Assembly: GCF_023028225.1 (NCBI RefSeq)
Contig: NZ_CP095482.1
Span: 2,356,001-2,420,000, forward strand
From: Halorientalis litorea
Lineage (GTDB): Archaea; Halobacteriota; Halobacteria; Halobacteriales; Haloarculaceae
Direction of reading: 5' to 3'
DNA length: 64,000 nt
Below, piece after piece: positions 1 to 9,108 of this stretch. A program made the translations under genes and the position numbers. Below the pieces are notes generated by a model. It was not told the origin of the DNA, ran no database searches, and saw only the letters and a program-made list of their open reading frames with translations. Positions within the stretch are counted from its first letter, which is position 1, and each line of letters starts with the position of its first letter.

Positions 1-74
1 ACCCCGTACCGAGCCCCATGACCGTCTTCACTAGACTGAACAATCCCATGTCCCGATGTAGTTATCCCGCCCCC

Positions 75-872
75 TTAAATTCGCTCCCGCAGAACACTGT
101 TCATTTTATCAACCGGAGCGGCCTCGTCGGTCCATCGCTCGAAGGCTTCGACCCCCTGATACAGGAGCATCCACGCGCCGTCGACCGTCGTCGCCCCGGC
201 GGCCTCGGCGTCCCGGAGTAGGCGTGTGTTAATCGGGTCATACACCGCATCGAGCACCGCGAGGTCCGCGTGGAGTGCGTCGGCCGGGACCGGTGACCGG
301 TCTTCCTCCATCCCGACGCTCGTCGCGTTGACGAGCACGTCCGCCTCTGCGACCAGTTCGTCGAGGCCGTCGAGACCGTGAGCGGTCGCGCCCGGGACCT
401 CCGCGGCCAACTCCGTCGCGCGTTCGACCGTCCGGTTGGCGATTGCCACGTCCATGCCTTCGTCGGCGAGACCGAACGCGACGGCCCGGCCTGCACCGCC
501 AGCACCGACGACGACTGCCCGTCCGGCGAGGCCGACACCGTGATGAGTAAGCGCGCGTGTGGCACCGACCGCGTCGGTGTTGTAGCCGGTCGGTGGGTCC
601 GTGCTGAAATCGATGGTGTTCACCGCACCGATGCGGGCCGCCATGTCGGCCGGGTCGACCGCATCGAGTACGTCCTGTTTGAACGGGATGGTGACGTTCA
701 ACCCCGCGACACCGAGCGTCTCGGCGGCCGTGACCGCGGCTCCGCCGGCGTCGGCGGGCGGTTCGAAGGTGACGTATCGCGCGTCCAGTCCGACTACCTC
801 GTACGCCGCTTCGTGCATCGGTGGCGAGAGGGAGTGGCCGACCGGGTTCCCGACGAGTCCGTACACGTCCAT
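75..872 (-). CDS. aroE: Shikimate 5-dehydrogenase
   Basis: Reduces 3-dehydroshikimate to shikimate with NADPH in the aromatic amino acid pathway. The 265-residue protein opens with the substrate-binding signature [17 protein letters not shown], followed by NVTIPFKQ (shikimate-binding Lys) and GAVNT. A Rossmann NADP loop [11 protein letters not shown] and NRT follow, then NATSVGM, and the C-terminus has [12 protein letters not shown]. All are family hallmarks and the length is normal. An in-frame upstream start at 929 exists, but the ATG at 872 puts the first beta strand (MDVYGLVG) at the N-terminus as in homologs. It is divergent from the exchanger gene at 958, with about 85 bp between them for two promoters. 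Confidence 0.96.
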   Translation of the reverse strand: MDVYGLVGNPVGHSLSPPMHEAAYEVVGLDARYVTFEPPADAGGAAVTAAETLGVAGLNVTIPFKQDVLDAVDPADMAARIGAVNTIDFSTDPPTGYNTDAVGATRALTHHGVGLAGRAVVVGAGGAGRAVAFGLADEGMDVAIANRTVERATELAAEVPGATAHGLDGLDELVAEADVLVNATSVGMEEDRSPVPADALHADLAVLDAVYDPINTRLLRDAEAAGATTVDGAWMLLYQGVEAFERWTDEAAPVDKMNSVLRERI

Positions 873-957
873 GTCAGACGCCACCGACGGGACCGACATG
901 AACGCACCGCTCGAAGTTCCGTAAGACACTCGTGCGGGTGTTGTCTCACTCCGTGTA

Positions 958-2343
958 GTGACCCGTCTCCGTCATCCGCTCGTCGCGGTGGCCGGCGCGA
1001 TGCTACTGACACTGCCGTGGGTCGTCGTCGCCGCGACCGGCCTCGCTCTCGGTCTCGGCACGGTCGTAGCCGTCAGCGGACTCTCCATTCTCGGGGCGTC
1101 GTTCCTCCTCGCGTGGGGTGCCGAGACGGCCGAGAAGGACGTGCCCCGAGCCTTCGCCATCGCCGTCCTCGCGGTGCTGGCCGTCGCACCCGAGTACGCG
1201 GTTGACGCCCTGTACGCGTGGAACGCCGGGGCTGGCGGCGCGACGACGGCGGCCTGCGGGCAGTTGACCGCCGCCCAGATAGAAGCACAGGCGACGCCGC
1301 TGGCGGAGGCGTGCCACAAAGCCAACCTCGCCATCGCCAACATGACTGGCGCGAACCGCATCCTCATCGGCATCGGCTGGGCCGGCATCGCCGTCTTTAC
1401 GGTCTGGCGCGCCACCCGGACGAAGGACCCCGCCGTGCAGAAGCGGCCGGGGCGGTTCACCGACGCCGTACAACTCGACACCGACATCGCAACCGAAATC
1501 GCCTTTCTCACGCTCGCCACACTGTGGGCGTTTCTCGTCCCGCTGGGCGGCGGCATCGGCCTGTTCGATACCTTGTTCCTCGTCGGCCTGTACGTCGCCT
1601 ACATCGGTCTGGTCCTGAAATCCGACGTGGAACCCTCCGAACACACCGTCGGCGTCCCCAGGTATCTGCAAGAGTGGTCCGTGCCGTGGCGACCGCTCGC
1701 CGTCCTCGTCCTCTTTGGCTACTCCGGCGCGATGATATTCAGTGCCGTCGAACCGTTCGCGCACGGACTGGAGGAAATCGGTATCCAGAACGGCATCCCC
1801 GAGTTCTTCATGATTCAGTGGGTCGCGCCGCTCGCCAGCGAGTCGCCGGAACTCATCGTCGTCGCCGTCCTCGTCAACAAGGCCCGCTCGACGGCGGGGT
1901 TCAACGCCCTCATCTCCTCGAAGCTGAACCAGTGGACGCTCCTCATCGGGACCATCGCCGTGGTGTACTCCATCGCCCTCGGACAGTACGGCACCCTCCC
2001 GTTCGACCTCCGACAGAGCGCGGAAATCTGGATTACTGCGGCCCAGTCCTTCTTCGCGCTGGCGGTCATCTGTAACTTCGAGATTTCCATCCGCGAGGCA
2101 CTCTTGCTGTTCGCCCTGTTCATCTCGCAGGTCCTCTTGGAGTTCGCCATCATCCGCGACTGGGTGGCACTGCCGGTGTCGAGCCACGACCTGTTGCTCG
2201 CCTACACCGCCCTCTACCTCCTCGTGGGGACGGCCCTGTTCGTGGCCCGGCGGCGGGCCGTCGCCCGACTGTTCGGCATCGCCGGAGATACGGTCAGAAC
2301 TGCGATGGGGCGGGACCCCGTCCACGTCGAGAGGGCCGACTGA
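958..2343 (+). CDS. Sodium/calcium exchanger-like membrane antiporter
   Basis: Polytopic membrane protein of 461 residues with about 11 hydrophobic segments. It resembles the Ca2+:cation antiporter (NCX/CaCA) group: two internally related halves contain acidic motifs, [10 protein letters not shown] in the first and [16 protein letters not shown] in the second, like the alpha repeats that bind cations. A polar loop of about 40 residues lies between the halves. The start is GTG at 958; the next ATG at 1000 would cut into the first membrane helix. The stop overlaps the start of dtdA by one base (TGATG), so the two are probably co-transcribed. The transported ion cannot be decided from sequence. 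Confidence 0.8.
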   Translation: MTRLRHPLVAVAGAMLLTLPWVVVAATGLALGLGTVVAVSGLSILGASFLLAWGAETAEKDVPRAFAIAVLAVLAVAPEYAVDALYAWNAGAGGATTAACGQLTAAQIEAQATPLAEACHKANLAIANMTGANRILIGIGWAGIAVFTVWRATRTKDPAVQKRPGRFTDAVQLDTDIATEIAFLTLATLWAFLVPLGGGIGLFDTLFLVGLYVAYIGLVLKSDVEPSEHTVGVPRYLQEWSVPWRPLAVLVLFGYSGAMIFSAVEPFAHGLEEIGIQNGIPEFFMIQWVAPLASESPELIVVAVLVNKARSTAGFNALISSKLNQWTLLIGTIAVVYSIALGQYGTLPFDLRQSAEIWITAAQSFFALAVICNFEISIREALLLFALFISQVLLEFAIIRDWVALPVSSHDLLLAYTALYLLVGTALFVARRRAVARLFGIAGDTVRTAMGRDPVHVERAD

Positions 2344-3704
2344 TGCTGGGAATCGTCGTCAGTCACGCCGACAGTGCCTCGACACACATCGGTGACCACC
2401 TGCTCGACCTGCGGGACTGGACCGAAACGTCCGACGAGACCCGTCCCCCTGCCGAGGGCGGCGGCACCGTCTACCGCCTCGACGGCGTCGAACTCCGAAC
2501 GTTCGAGCGACTGCACCTCCGCCTCGACGGCGTGGCCGACGTGTTCGACGACCCGGACTTGCTCGTGTTCGCATCCCGCCACGCCGGCGAGACGGGAAAA
2601 CTCCTGACGGCCCACCACACCGGGAACTTCGGGCCGGCCGAACACGGCGGGGACTCGAACGCCCTCGCACGGGCGTGTCCGAACGCACACAGTCGGGTCC
2701 TCGACGCGCTCCGGGAGCACGCACCAGAGGGCTACGACGTGGGCATGGAGTGTACCCATCACGGCCCATCCGACGTGGGTGTCCCCTCGATGTTCGTGGA
2801 ACTCGGCAGTGCCGAACCGCAGTGGGAGGACCCCGACGCGGCCCGGGCGGTGGCGAACGCCATCCTCGATTTGCGTGACGCGGACCCCGACCGGCCGGTC
2901 GAGGACAGCGGCGACGGTGCTACGCGCCGCCACATCGTCGGGTTCGGCGGCGGCCACTACACCCCGCGGTTCGAGCGAATCGTCCGCGAGACGGAGTGGG
3001 CGGTCGGACACGTCGCCGCCGACTGGGGACTCGATGCGATGGGCGACCCCGAGGCCAACCGGGCGGTGCTCCGGGACGCAATCGAGGCGAGCAGTGCCGA
3101 CTACGCCGTCGTGGACGGCGACCGGCCGACTCTCGAAGCGGTCGTCTCGGACCTCGGGTGCCGCGTCGTCGGGGAGACGTGGGTCCGGGCCGTCGCGGGC
3201 GTGCCCCTCACGCTCGTCGACCGCCTCGAATCGGTACTGCAGCCGGTTTCGGCGGGTCTCCGGTTCGGGACGGCCGCCACCGAAGTCACCCCGGACGTGT
3301 CCGTCGAGACAATCGAGTTCCCCGCCGAGTTGCTCGCAGAGGTGCAGGGCATCGACCGGGAGCGGACGCGCACGCTCGTCGCCGAGACAGCCCTCGCGTT
3401 CGAGACCCGCGAGGGCGGGACCCGCGTCGGCGACCGGGGGGCGTTCCTTTCACGTGGAGATTACGACACACTGCTCGACGGTTTCCTCGACGTACTCCGG
3501 ATGGCGTACGACGACGTGGAACGCCGCGAGGACGAACTCGTCGTCCGGACGACGCGGTTCGACCCGTCGAAGGCAGCGTCCCTCGGCGTGCCGGAAGGAC
3601 CCGCCTACGGCCGCCTCGCGGACGGTGAGGCCGTCGAAGTCGACGGCTCGACCATCCCGCCCGACGTGGTGCGGACCGAGGAAGTCTATCGGTTCCCCGT
3701 CTAG
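2343..3704 (+). CDS. dtdA: D-aminoacyl-tRNA deacylase (archaeal DtdA/GEK1 type)
   Basis: Hydrolyses D-amino acids from mischarged tRNA, a translation quality-control step. The 453-residue protein begins LGIVVSHADSASTHIGDHLL, and carries TAHHTGNFGPAEHGG, MECTHHGPSDVGVPSMFVELG and GFGGGHYTPRF, the His-rich blocks typical of the archaeal and plant DtdA family and absent from the bacterial Dtd fold. In haloarchaea the C-terminal third is an extra conserved domain, which fits the length. It starts at the ATG overlapping the exchanger stop codon. The gap to ftsZ1 (3705-3801) carries AT-rich promoter-like sequence. Confidence 0.92.
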   Translation: MLGIVVSHADSASTHIGDHLLDLRDWTETSDETRPPAEGGGTVYRLDGVELRTFERLHLRLDGVADVFDDPDLLVFASRHAGETGKLLTAHHTGNFGPAEHGGDSNALARACPNAHSRVLDALREHAPEGYDVGMECTHHGPSDVGVPSMFVELGSAEPQWEDPDAARAVANAILDLRDADPDRPVEDSGDGATRRHIVGFGGGHYTPRFERIVRETEWAVGHVAADWGLDAMGDPEANRAVLRDAIEASSADYAVVDGDRPTLEAVVSDLGCRVVGETWVRAVAGVPLTLVDRLESVLQPVSAGLRFGTAATEVTPDVSVETIEFPAELLAEVQGIDRERTRTLVAETALAFETREGGTRVGDRGAFLSRGDYDTLLDGFLDVLRMAYDDVERREDELVVRTTRFDPSKAASLGVPEGPAYGRLADGEAVEVDGSTIPPDVVRTEEVYRFPV

Positions 3705-3765
3705 GGCGTAACTCGTGCTTACAGCTGCGTCGCCGAAACCACAGTGAATTTGACACGATGGGAAA

Positions 3766-3801
3766 GATAATTATGACTGGTACACAATCGGATATTTAAA
3801 T
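3766..3801 (+). promoter_or_regulatory. Probable core promoter of the ftsZ1-secE-nusG cluster
   Basis: The 36 nt before the ftsZ1 start are strongly AT-rich (GATAATTATG at 3766-3775 and ATATTTAAAT at 3792-3801) in a GC-rich setting. The first box is centred about 31 nt before the ATG, as expected for a leaderless haloarchaeal transcript. The second box sits directly before the start codon and would suit a transcript beginning near the second in-frame ATG at 3826. Which box is used cannot be told from sequence. Confidence 0.4.
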
Positions 3802-4965
3802 ATGGATTCGATTATCGACGACGCAATGGAGGACGCCGAAGCGGAGCGCGAGCAGTCGGGGAGAGACGAGGCGACGGACGGGAGCGGAACGGCTGCAGCG
3901 GAGGACGTCTCCACGTCCGGACAGATGACGGACGAGGAACTCGCCAGCGTCGTCAAAGACCTCGAGACGAAAATCACCGTCGTGGGGTGTGGCGGTGCGG
4001 GTGGGAACACGGTCACGCGGATGATGGAGGAGGGCATCCACGGGGCGAAACTCGTCGCCGCCAACACCGACGCCCAGCACCTCGCCGACGAGGTGAAAGC
4101 CGACACCAAGATTCTCATCGGGAAGAAACGCACCGGCGGACGCGGTGCGGGGTCGGTCCCCAAAATCGGCGAAGAGGCCGCACAGGAGAACATCGAGGAC
4201 ATCCAGCAGTCTATCGACGGCTCCGACATGGTGTTCGTCACTGCCGGTCTCGGCGGCGGGACGGGGACGGGTGCGGCCCCCGTCGTCGCACAGGCCGCAC
4301 AGGAGGCCGGGGCACTCACTATCTCTATCGTCACTATCCCGTTCACTGCGGAAGGTGAACGCCGTCGTGCCAACGCCGACGCCGGGCTGGAACGACTGCG
4401 CGCAGTCTCCGACACGGTCATCGTCGTGCCGAACGACCGTCTGCTGGACTACGCCCCTTCGATGCCCCTGCAGGACGCGTTCAAAATCTGTGACCGCGTG
4501 TTGATGCGCTCGGTCAAGGGCATGACGGAACTCATCACCAAGCCCGGACTGGTCAACGTGGACTTCGCCGACGTTCGCACCATCATGGAGAACGGCGGCG
4601 TCGCGATGATAGGGTTGGGCGAGAGCGATTCCGAGAACAAGGCTCAGGACTCGATTCGGTCGGCACTGCGCTCGCCGCTGTTGGACGTGGAGTTCGACGG
4701 CGCGAACTCCGCGCTGGTCAACGTCGTCGGCGGTCCCGACATGGCAATCGAGGAGGCCGAAGGCGTCGTCGAGGAGATTTACGACCGCATCGACCCGGAC
4801 GCCCGCATCATCTGGGGGGCGTCGGTCAACGACGACTTCGAGGGCAAGATGGAGACGATGATCGTCGTCACCGGCGTCGAGAGCCCCCAGATATACGGGC
4901 AGAACGAAACCGAGGCCGAACAGGCCGCCCAGAACCTCGGCGACGACATCGACTACGTGGAGTAA
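3802..4965 (+). CDS. ftsZ1: Cell division protein FtsZ (FtsZ1 type)
   Basis: Tubulin-like GTPase that polymerises at mid-cell. The 387-residue protein has a disordered acidic N-terminus (1-50), the nucleotide-binding start [13 protein letters not shown] (about 59-71), the tubulin signature GGGTGTG at 151-157, and the T7 synergy-loop motif NVDFAD at 252-257 with the two Asp needed for GTP hydrolysis. The C-terminal domain is complete, and a short acidic tail ends in DDIDYVE. The N-terminus MDSI matches FtsZ1 starts known in haloarchaea, so 3802 is preferred over 3826. It is followed by secE and nusG, a conserved haloarchaeal arrangement. Confidence 0.98.
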   Translation: MDSIIDDAMEDAEAEREQSGRDEATDGSGTAAAEDVSTSGQMTDEELASVVKDLETKITVVGCGGAGGNTVTRMMEEGIHGAKLVAANTDAQHLADEVKADTKILIGKKRTGGRGAGSVPKIGEEAAQENIEDIQQSIDGSDMVFVTAGLGGGTGTGAAPVVAQAAQEAGALTISIVTIPFTAEGERRRANADAGLERLRAVSDTVIVVPNDRLLDYAPSMPLQDAFKICDRVLMRSVKGMTELITKPGLVNVDFADVRTIMENGGVAMIGLGESDSENKAQDSIRSALRSPLLDVEFDGANSALVNVVGGPDMAIEEAEGVVEEIYDRIDPDARIIWGASVNDDFEGKMETMIVVTGVESPQIYGQNETEAEQAAQNLGDDIDYVE

Positions 4966-5075
4966 CGCGGCGGCCCCGAGGGGTGCGGTGCCGTGATTTC
5001 TGCCGTGTCGCCGACCGTCGTGAGTCGAGGGTCGGCATCAATAGATAGAAAAAGGGTGAGAGAGTACAACCGCGT

Positions 5076-5243
5076 ATGCAAGTACCGTACGACCTCACGT
5101 CCTACGTCAGGGTGCTGAAACTCGCCAGCACGCCGTCGTGGGAAGAGTTCTCGCAAGTCGCCAAAATCGCGGGCGCGGGTATCGTCCTCGTCGGCTTGCT
5201 GGGGTTCATCATCTTCGTCATCATGAGTTTCATCCCCGCCTGA
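5076..5243 (+). CDS. secE: Protein translocase subunit SecE (Sec61 gamma)
   Basis: A 55-residue protein of the SecYEbeta channel. It starts [20 protein letters not shown], an amphipathic cytoplasmic helix of Sec61-gamma type, followed by [10 protein letters not shown] and one membrane helix (about residues 31-52, [20 protein letters not shown]). Length and layout are those of archaeal SecE. The stop at 5241-5243 is two bases before the nusG ATG, so translation is likely coupled. Position between ftsZ1 and nusG is the conserved haloarchaeal order, which adds confidence for such a short gene. Confidence 0.93.
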   Translation: MQVPYDLTSYVRVLKLASTPSWEEFSQVAKIAGAGIVLVGLLGFIIFVIMSFIPA

Positions 5244-5245
5244 CC

Positions 5246-5683
5246 ATGGGTATCTACGCAGTCAAGACAACGGCCAGCCAAGAACGCACCGTCGCGGACA
5301 TGATTATGAACCGCGAGGAGCCGTCGATTCACGCGGCCCTCGCGCCCGACAGCCTGACCAGTTACGTGATGGTCGAGGCTGACGACGAGGCGGTGTTCGA
5401 GCGCATTGCCGACGAGATTCCCCACATGCGCGGCGTCGTCCCCGGCGAGAGTTCGCTCGCGGAAGTCGAGCACTTCCTCTCGCCGAAACCAGACGTGGAG
5501 GGCATCGCCGAAGGGGACATCGTGGAACTCGTCGCCGGACCGTTCAAAGGCGAGAAAGCGCAAGTCCAGCGCATCGACGAGGGCAAGGACCAAGTGACAG
5601 TCGAACTGTACGAGGCGACGGTCCCGATTCCCGTCACCGTGCGCGGAGACCAGATTCGGGTGCTGGATAGTGAGGAGCGGTAG
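5246..5683 (+). CDS. nusG: Transcription elongation factor Spt5/NusG
   Basis: Binds RNA polymerase over the DNA channel, with Spt4, to raise processivity. The 145-residue protein has the NGN domain first ([20 protein letters not shown], with the [21 protein letters not shown] core) and a C-terminal KOW domain ([20 protein letters not shown], about residues 90-112). Length is typical of archaeal Spt5. It starts at the ATG two bases after the secE stop; an upstream in-frame extension to 5138 would overlap secE and has no family match. A 7-bp hairpin spans its stop codon. Confidence 0.97.
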   Translation: MGIYAVKTTASQERTVADMIMNREEPSIHAALAPDSLTSYVMVEADDEAVFERIADEIPHMRGVVPGESSLAEVEHFLSPKPDVEGIAEGDIVELVAGPFKGEKAQVQRIDEGKDQVTVELYEATVPIPVTVRGDQIRVLDSEER

Positions 5684-5928
5684 CTCCTCTGACCTGCGAA
5701 CGGTGTAACCGTGAGCAGACTCCGAGGAACGCTAACACGTTCCTCGTGCTCCCGTTCGCTTTGCTTACCAGAACAGTGTGGAGCGGTACGAGAGCATCCG
5801 CGCGCCGGTGATGCGCGGTTCACGGAACTCGCTTCGCGAGTTCCGCTTTTTCGCCCACGTTTTTCGAGGAGTGGTTCGAAAGACGCCAGCGGCGTCTTTC
5901 GTCATCACGAGAGAGCTACACTCTCTCG
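5672..5928. repeat. Cluster of hairpins after nusG
   Basis: Six inverted repeats follow one another in about 260 bp: GAGGAGC/GCTCCTC (5672-5689, across the nusG stop), GAGGAACG/CGTTCCTC (5724-5745), CCGCGC/GCGCGG (5798-5818), CGGAACTCGC/GCGAGTTCCG (5823-5845, loop of 3), GAAAGACGCC/GGCGTCTTTC (5878-5900, loop of 3) and CGAGAGAG/CTCTCTCG (5908-5928, loop of 5). All stems are perfect. No protein gene is seen here. The set may serve as a bidirectional terminator between convergent nusG and the small zinc protein gene. Confidence 0.85.
5823..5851 (+). terminator. Hairpin plus T-run, probable terminator of nusG
   Basis: A perfect 10-bp stem with a 3-base loop is followed directly by CTTTTTC. Archaeal termination mainly needs the T-run; the strong hairpin may add 3'-end stability. 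It lies about 140 bases after the nusG stop. Confidence 0.55.
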
Positions 5929-5946
5929 AACGACAGAAAAAGGTGG

Positions 5947-6252
5947 TTAGACACCGCTGCCGTTCCCTTCGAGACGGTCGATGACTTCTTTGATGTCTGC
6001 TTCGCTCTCGATGGCTTCTTTGACCTGTTCGCGCTGGCGCACTTCGTCGCTCGCGGCGTCGTAGGCACGGACGTACTCGGCGCGGGTGTGTTCGTCGAAG
6101 GCGTGCCGGATGGCGAAGTAGCCGTCCGGGAGGACGGTCCCACAGACCGCACACTCGACGCGCTCGTGGTCGGTCGCTTGGTGGACGATGAGGTCCTCGA
6201 CGCGCTCGAACTGCTCCCCGTCGCCCGCAATCGCGCACTCCCAGTGTGGCAT
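5947..6252 (-). CDS. Small zinc-finger-like haloarchaeal protein
   Basis: A 101-residue acidic protein of unknown function. It begins MPHWECAIAGDGEQFERVED and contains a likely zinc site, DHERVECAVCGTVLPDGYFA followed by IRHAFDEHTRAEYVRAY: two Cys in a CxxC knuckle plus two His in HAFDEH, a C2H2-like spacing. The C-terminal 30 residues form a charged helix. The ATG at 6252 is chosen because homolog-like sequence starts there; longer in-frame reading to 7008 is antisense to the PHP gene and not credible. It is convergent with nusG, separated by the hairpin cluster. Confidence 0.75.
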   Translation of the reverse strand: MPHWECAIAGDGEQFERVEDLIVHQATDHERVECAVCGTVLPDGYFAIRHAFDEHTRAEYVRAYDAASDEVRQREQVKEAIESEADIKEVIDRLEGNGSGV

Positions 6253-6348
6253 TGCCCGAGGAATCTCGGCGGGTGGGCATAAACGTTGGCCAGTCGGGCG
6301 AGTGTGAACCAGAATCCCTATGTCTCGACCCGCAGAATCGCCGCTCCG

Positions 6349-7122
6349 ATGGCAGAGAGCGTCGGCGAGGGAGACGAGTTCCGTGTCGATATGCACGTGA
6401 AGGTTCTCGACGAGTCGGTGGTCCGCCGGGCGAAACAACGGGGATTGGACGCGCTGGTGTACGCGCCCCACTTCACCCGCCTGCCGGACATTCGCGAGAC
6501 TGCACGGCGGTTCTCCGACGACGAGTTGCTCGTCGTTCCAGCCCGTGAACTGTTCACCGGGACGTGGCGGACGCGCAAACACGTCCTCGCGGTCGGACTC
6601 TCGGACCCGATTCCCGACTTCCTCACGCTGGCCGGGGTGATGGAAGAACTCCGCCGACAGGACGCCGCCGTCCTCGTCCCGCACCCCGAGTTCCTCACGG
6701 TTAGTCTCGACATCGCCGATATCAGACAGTACCGGGAGACGTTGGACGGAGTGGAGGTGTACAACCCGAAACACTGGGCGCGACACAACGACCGGGCGCG
6801 CGAGATAGCCCGCGAGACGGGACTCCCGGCCTTCGGGTCCTCGTACGCGCACCTTCCGCGAACCGTCGGCGAGGTGTGGACTGCGTTCGCCGAGACGCCC
6901 GCGGACGAGGAGGCGTTCGTCGACCTCCTCAGGGACGGCGCGCCACGGCGAGTCTTCCACCGGGACGGCCCGACACACGGGATGCGGTGTGCCGCCGAGT
7001 TCGCCCACCTCGGCTGGGAGAACACGTACAAGAAGTTCGACCGAATCTATCTACAGGGAACCGAGCCGACCCACCCAGAACACATCTTTTACGACGGCCG
7101 GTTCGGCGACGTTCGGGCCTAG
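6349..7122 (+). CDS. PHP-like metal-dependent phosphoesterase
   Basis: 257 residues related to the PHP superfamily (TIM-barrel metal phosphoesterases). The N-terminal motif is FRVDMHVKVLDES, where PHP proteins normally have DxHxH, so the second metal His is replaced by Lys. Later motifs include YAPHFTRLPD, VPARELFTG, VPHPEF, VEVYNPKH and the end motif FGSSYAHL in place of the usual GSDAH. The first three are in the expected PHP order (E of the metal site in ARE, H in HPEF). Start at ATG 6349 gives a PHP motif near the N-terminus; a TTG at 6288 region would add 21 unrelated residues. Its stop overlaps that of the convergent downstream gene within CTAG. Confidence 0.75.
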   Translation: MAESVGEGDEFRVDMHVKVLDESVVRRAKQRGLDALVYAPHFTRLPDIRETARRFSDDELLVVPARELFTGTWRTRKHVLAVGLSDPIPDFLTLAGVMEELRRQDAAVLVPHPEFLTVSLDIADIRQYRETLDGVEVYNPKHWARHNDRAREIARETGLPAFGSSYAHLPRTVGEVWTAFAETPADEEAFVDLLRDGAPRRVFHRDGPTHGMRCAAEFAHLGWENTYKKFDRIYLQGTEPTHPEHIFYDGRFGDVRA

Positions 7123-7613
7123 AATCCCAGTAACGTCAGACTCCCCTCGACGACGTTCTGCGGGAGGTACTGAGGGGCGTAGAAGACGACGACTGCAGCC
7201 ACGGCGAGTTCGAGACCTGTCACGGCGACCGTGACGGCACTCGCGTACTTGCTGCTCGTCGTGACGCCCGCCGGCAGGCCGAACTCCCTGCTCCACGGGT
7301 AAAACAGGGCGATGCCGCGCCGACTGCCGACGATGTCGAGGACGTAGTGCGTGAGGACACCGATCCAGACGTACTGGAGGTTCCCGAAGACGGCCGGGAA
7401 CGACATGAAGAGTGCCAGCACCGGGAGGTTGTGGAGCGTCTTCCGATGTTTCCCGAAGGCGGTGTCCACGTCCGGGAACAGCGCGCCGAGCGTGACGGGA
7501 ATCGACACCTCGATGATGGTCACGAACGTGGCCACGTCGCCCGACGGTTCGAGGATGTAGCCGAGGCCGATGCTCAACAGCACCGCGTTGAGGACGTGTC
7601 CGTCTTTGTTCAT
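7119..7613 (-). CDS. Membrane-bound metal-dependent hydrolase-like protein (YdjM/DUF457 type)
   Basis: 164-residue membrane protein with four predicted helices. It has LGALFPDVDTAFGKHRKTLHN in the first half and LTHYVLDIVGSRRGIALFYPW in the second. The pairs PDVD, HRKTLHN and HYVLD are the conserved acidic and His residues of the LexA-regulated/YdjM membrane hydrolase family; the substrate is unknown for the family. The ATG at 7613 is preferred over a GTG further up because the first helix starts soon after it. Convergent with the PHP gene, sharing the CTAG stop overlap. Confidence 0.75.
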   Translation of the reverse strand: MNKDGHVLNAVLLSIGLGYILEPSGDVATFVTIIEVSIPVTLGALFPDVDTAFGKHRKTLHNLPVLALFMSFPAVFGNLQYVWIGVLTHYVLDIVGSRRGIALFYPWSREFGLPAGVTTSSKYASAVTVAVTGLELAVAAVVVFYAPQYLPQNVVEGSLTLLGF

Positions 7614-7673
7614 GCCAGCGTCACTGCACGGCCGGGACATATGCCTTCCCGTTGCCGGCGACGGCTGGCGGTT

Positions 7674-8201
7674 TCAGCTGTCACCTGTCCGCTCATCGAT
7701 ACGACAGCGTAGCTCCGAGAGTGCGGCACGGGCACCGCGCTCCCGGACTGTCGCTCGGTCCCCGTCGAACACGTACCGCTCGGTGGACACCGTCGACGCG
7801 TTGCGTCCCCACTCACCGGCGTAGGCGACGGCGACGAAGACGGTGCCGACGGGCGTCTCCGCGCTCCCGCCCTCGGGGCCGGCGACGCCCGCTGTCGCAA
7901 CACCCCACGTCGTCTTCGCGGTGTCGCGCACGCCGCGTGCCAACTCCCGGGCCGCCGGGTCGCTGACGACGCCGTGTTCGTCGAGCGTCTCACGGCTGAC
8001 GGCGAACAGTTCCCGGAGGGAGTCGTAGGAGTACGGCACGACAGCCCTGTCGAGGTAGTCGCTCGCACCCGGGGTGGCCGTCAGCAGTGCCGAGAGGACA
8101 CCGCCGGTACACCCCTCGGCGACGGCGACGGTCTGGTCCGCCTCGCGCAGGGCCTGTCCGACTTCGCGTTCGACCGGCGGGTCGGCGGCGAACTCTCGCA
8201 T
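7674..8201 (-). CDS. CinA C-terminal domain protein (NMN amidohydrolase-like)
   Basis: 175 residues forming a free-standing CinA-C domain. Bacterial members (PncC) deamidate nicotinamide mononucleotide to NaMN in pyridine nucleotide salvage. Motifs in order: VAVAEGCTGGVLSALLTATPG (usual form AES-TGG; here EGC replaces ESC), VVPYSYDSL, GVVSDPAARELARGVR, and GVATAGVAGPEGGSAETPVGT, which is the family core. Length matches stand-alone CinA-C proteins. The ATG at 8201 is chosen; TTG at 8207 would add two residues. It is divergent from the secretion cluster starting at 8393. Confidence 0.88.
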   Translation of the reverse strand: MREFAADPPVEREVGQALREADQTVAVAEGCTGGVLSALLTATPGASDYLDRAVVPYSYDSLRELFAVSRETLDEHGVVSDPAARELARGVRDTAKTTWGVATAGVAGPEGGSAETPVGTVFVAVAYAGEWGRNASTVSTERYVFDGDRATVRERGARAALSELRCRIDERTGDS

Positions 8202-8392
8202 AGCCAACCCGAGGGACTGGCCCAGTATGAAATCGGCGATGTTACACCCCGTGACGCGCTGAAAATAATGAAGATAAAATCATGTCTGCTTATATTTCTG
8301 GAACCAATTCCGTGTAGTATTTATCATTTGACTACTCAGTATGCAAACGAAGGGTACGTGGTGCGGATCGAGACACGACCTCGATACTAACT

Positions 8393-9055
8393 ATGCCAGA
8401 AAAAATCAAACTGACACGTCGCCGGGCACTCGCCGCGCTCGGCGTCATTGGTGCGGGTAGTGCAGCGGCAGGTGCAGGAACGTTCGCGGTTTTCAGTGAT
8501 ACGGAATCGAGTACCGGCAACCAACTCAGTGCTGGGACGCTCGACCTCGAGACGGGCAATACACAGACGATAACGTTCTCGGGGACCGACATCAAGCCGA
8601 CCGACACGGGGAACTCGGCAGTCGACTTGGAGAAGAACACCGGGTCGACCATCCCGGGGGACCTCTCGGTGGCAATTCCGAGCGGCGGGATCACCAGTAG
8701 TGAAGGCGACAACGTCCCTGCCGAGACGAACACTGACACCACCGACGGCGGCGAACTAGACGACCAGCTCGAATTCAAGCTTTGGCTCGGCCTCGGTGGC
8801 GCGACGGACAGCACGTTCGATTCGAGTACCGACATCGGCCTCAACAGTGACGGGACGACGACGACGAGCAACGACGGTGGCTTCGAGACGGCAAGCAACT
8901 ACGACGGAACGACGTGGAGTGACGTCATCACGGACTTCGCCGGCCCCGTGACGTTCAACGTCGAGTGGAACTTCCCCGGCTTGGGGAGCACGAACAACGC
9001 AGCGCAGGGCGACACCATCAGCGTGGATTTCGACTTCACGCTCCAGCAACAGTAA
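8393..9055 (+). CDS. SipW-dependent signal protein, TasA/camelysin-like (1)
   Basis: 220-residue secreted protein. The N-terminus is KIKLTRRRALAALGVIGAG followed by a hydrophobic stretch and the processing region FAVFSDTESSTGNQLSAGTL, which is the signature of SipW-type substrates such as TasA and camelysin. The mature part is Asp/Ser/Thr-rich, all beta in appearance, with no cysteine, as in donor-strand fibre subunits. It is followed by a paralog and by a signal peptidase, which supports export and assembly on the cell surface. The 186-bp upstream gap holds AT-rich stretches (TAGTATTTATCATT near 8314-8328) suited to a promoter. Function inferred, not shown. Confidence 0.82.
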   Translation: MPEKIKLTRRRALAALGVIGAGSAAAGAGTFAVFSDTESSTGNQLSAGTLDLETGNTQTITFSGTDIKPTDTGNSAVDLEKNTGSTIPGDLSVAIPSGGITSSEGDNVPAETNTDTTDGGELDDQLEFKLWLGLGGATDSTFDSSTDIGLNSDGTTTTSNDGGFETASNYDGTTWSDVITDFAGPVTFNVEWNFPGLGSTNNAAQGDTISVDFDFTLQQQ

Positions 9056-9108
9056 GTCGTCCACGAGGCTCTGGGACTCAGTGCGGACGCGGAGACGCTC
9101 ACGACACG

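Noticed and set aside
1-74. Short start of the window before the aroE stop
   Set aside because: Too short and without a convincing frame; nothing supported.
1003-2325. Long open frame of about 440 codons antisense to the exchanger gene
   Set aside because: In GC-rich DNA the antisense frames stay open by chance; the product is Arg/Gly/Asp-rich low complexity without a family motif, and the sense gene has clear membrane helices.
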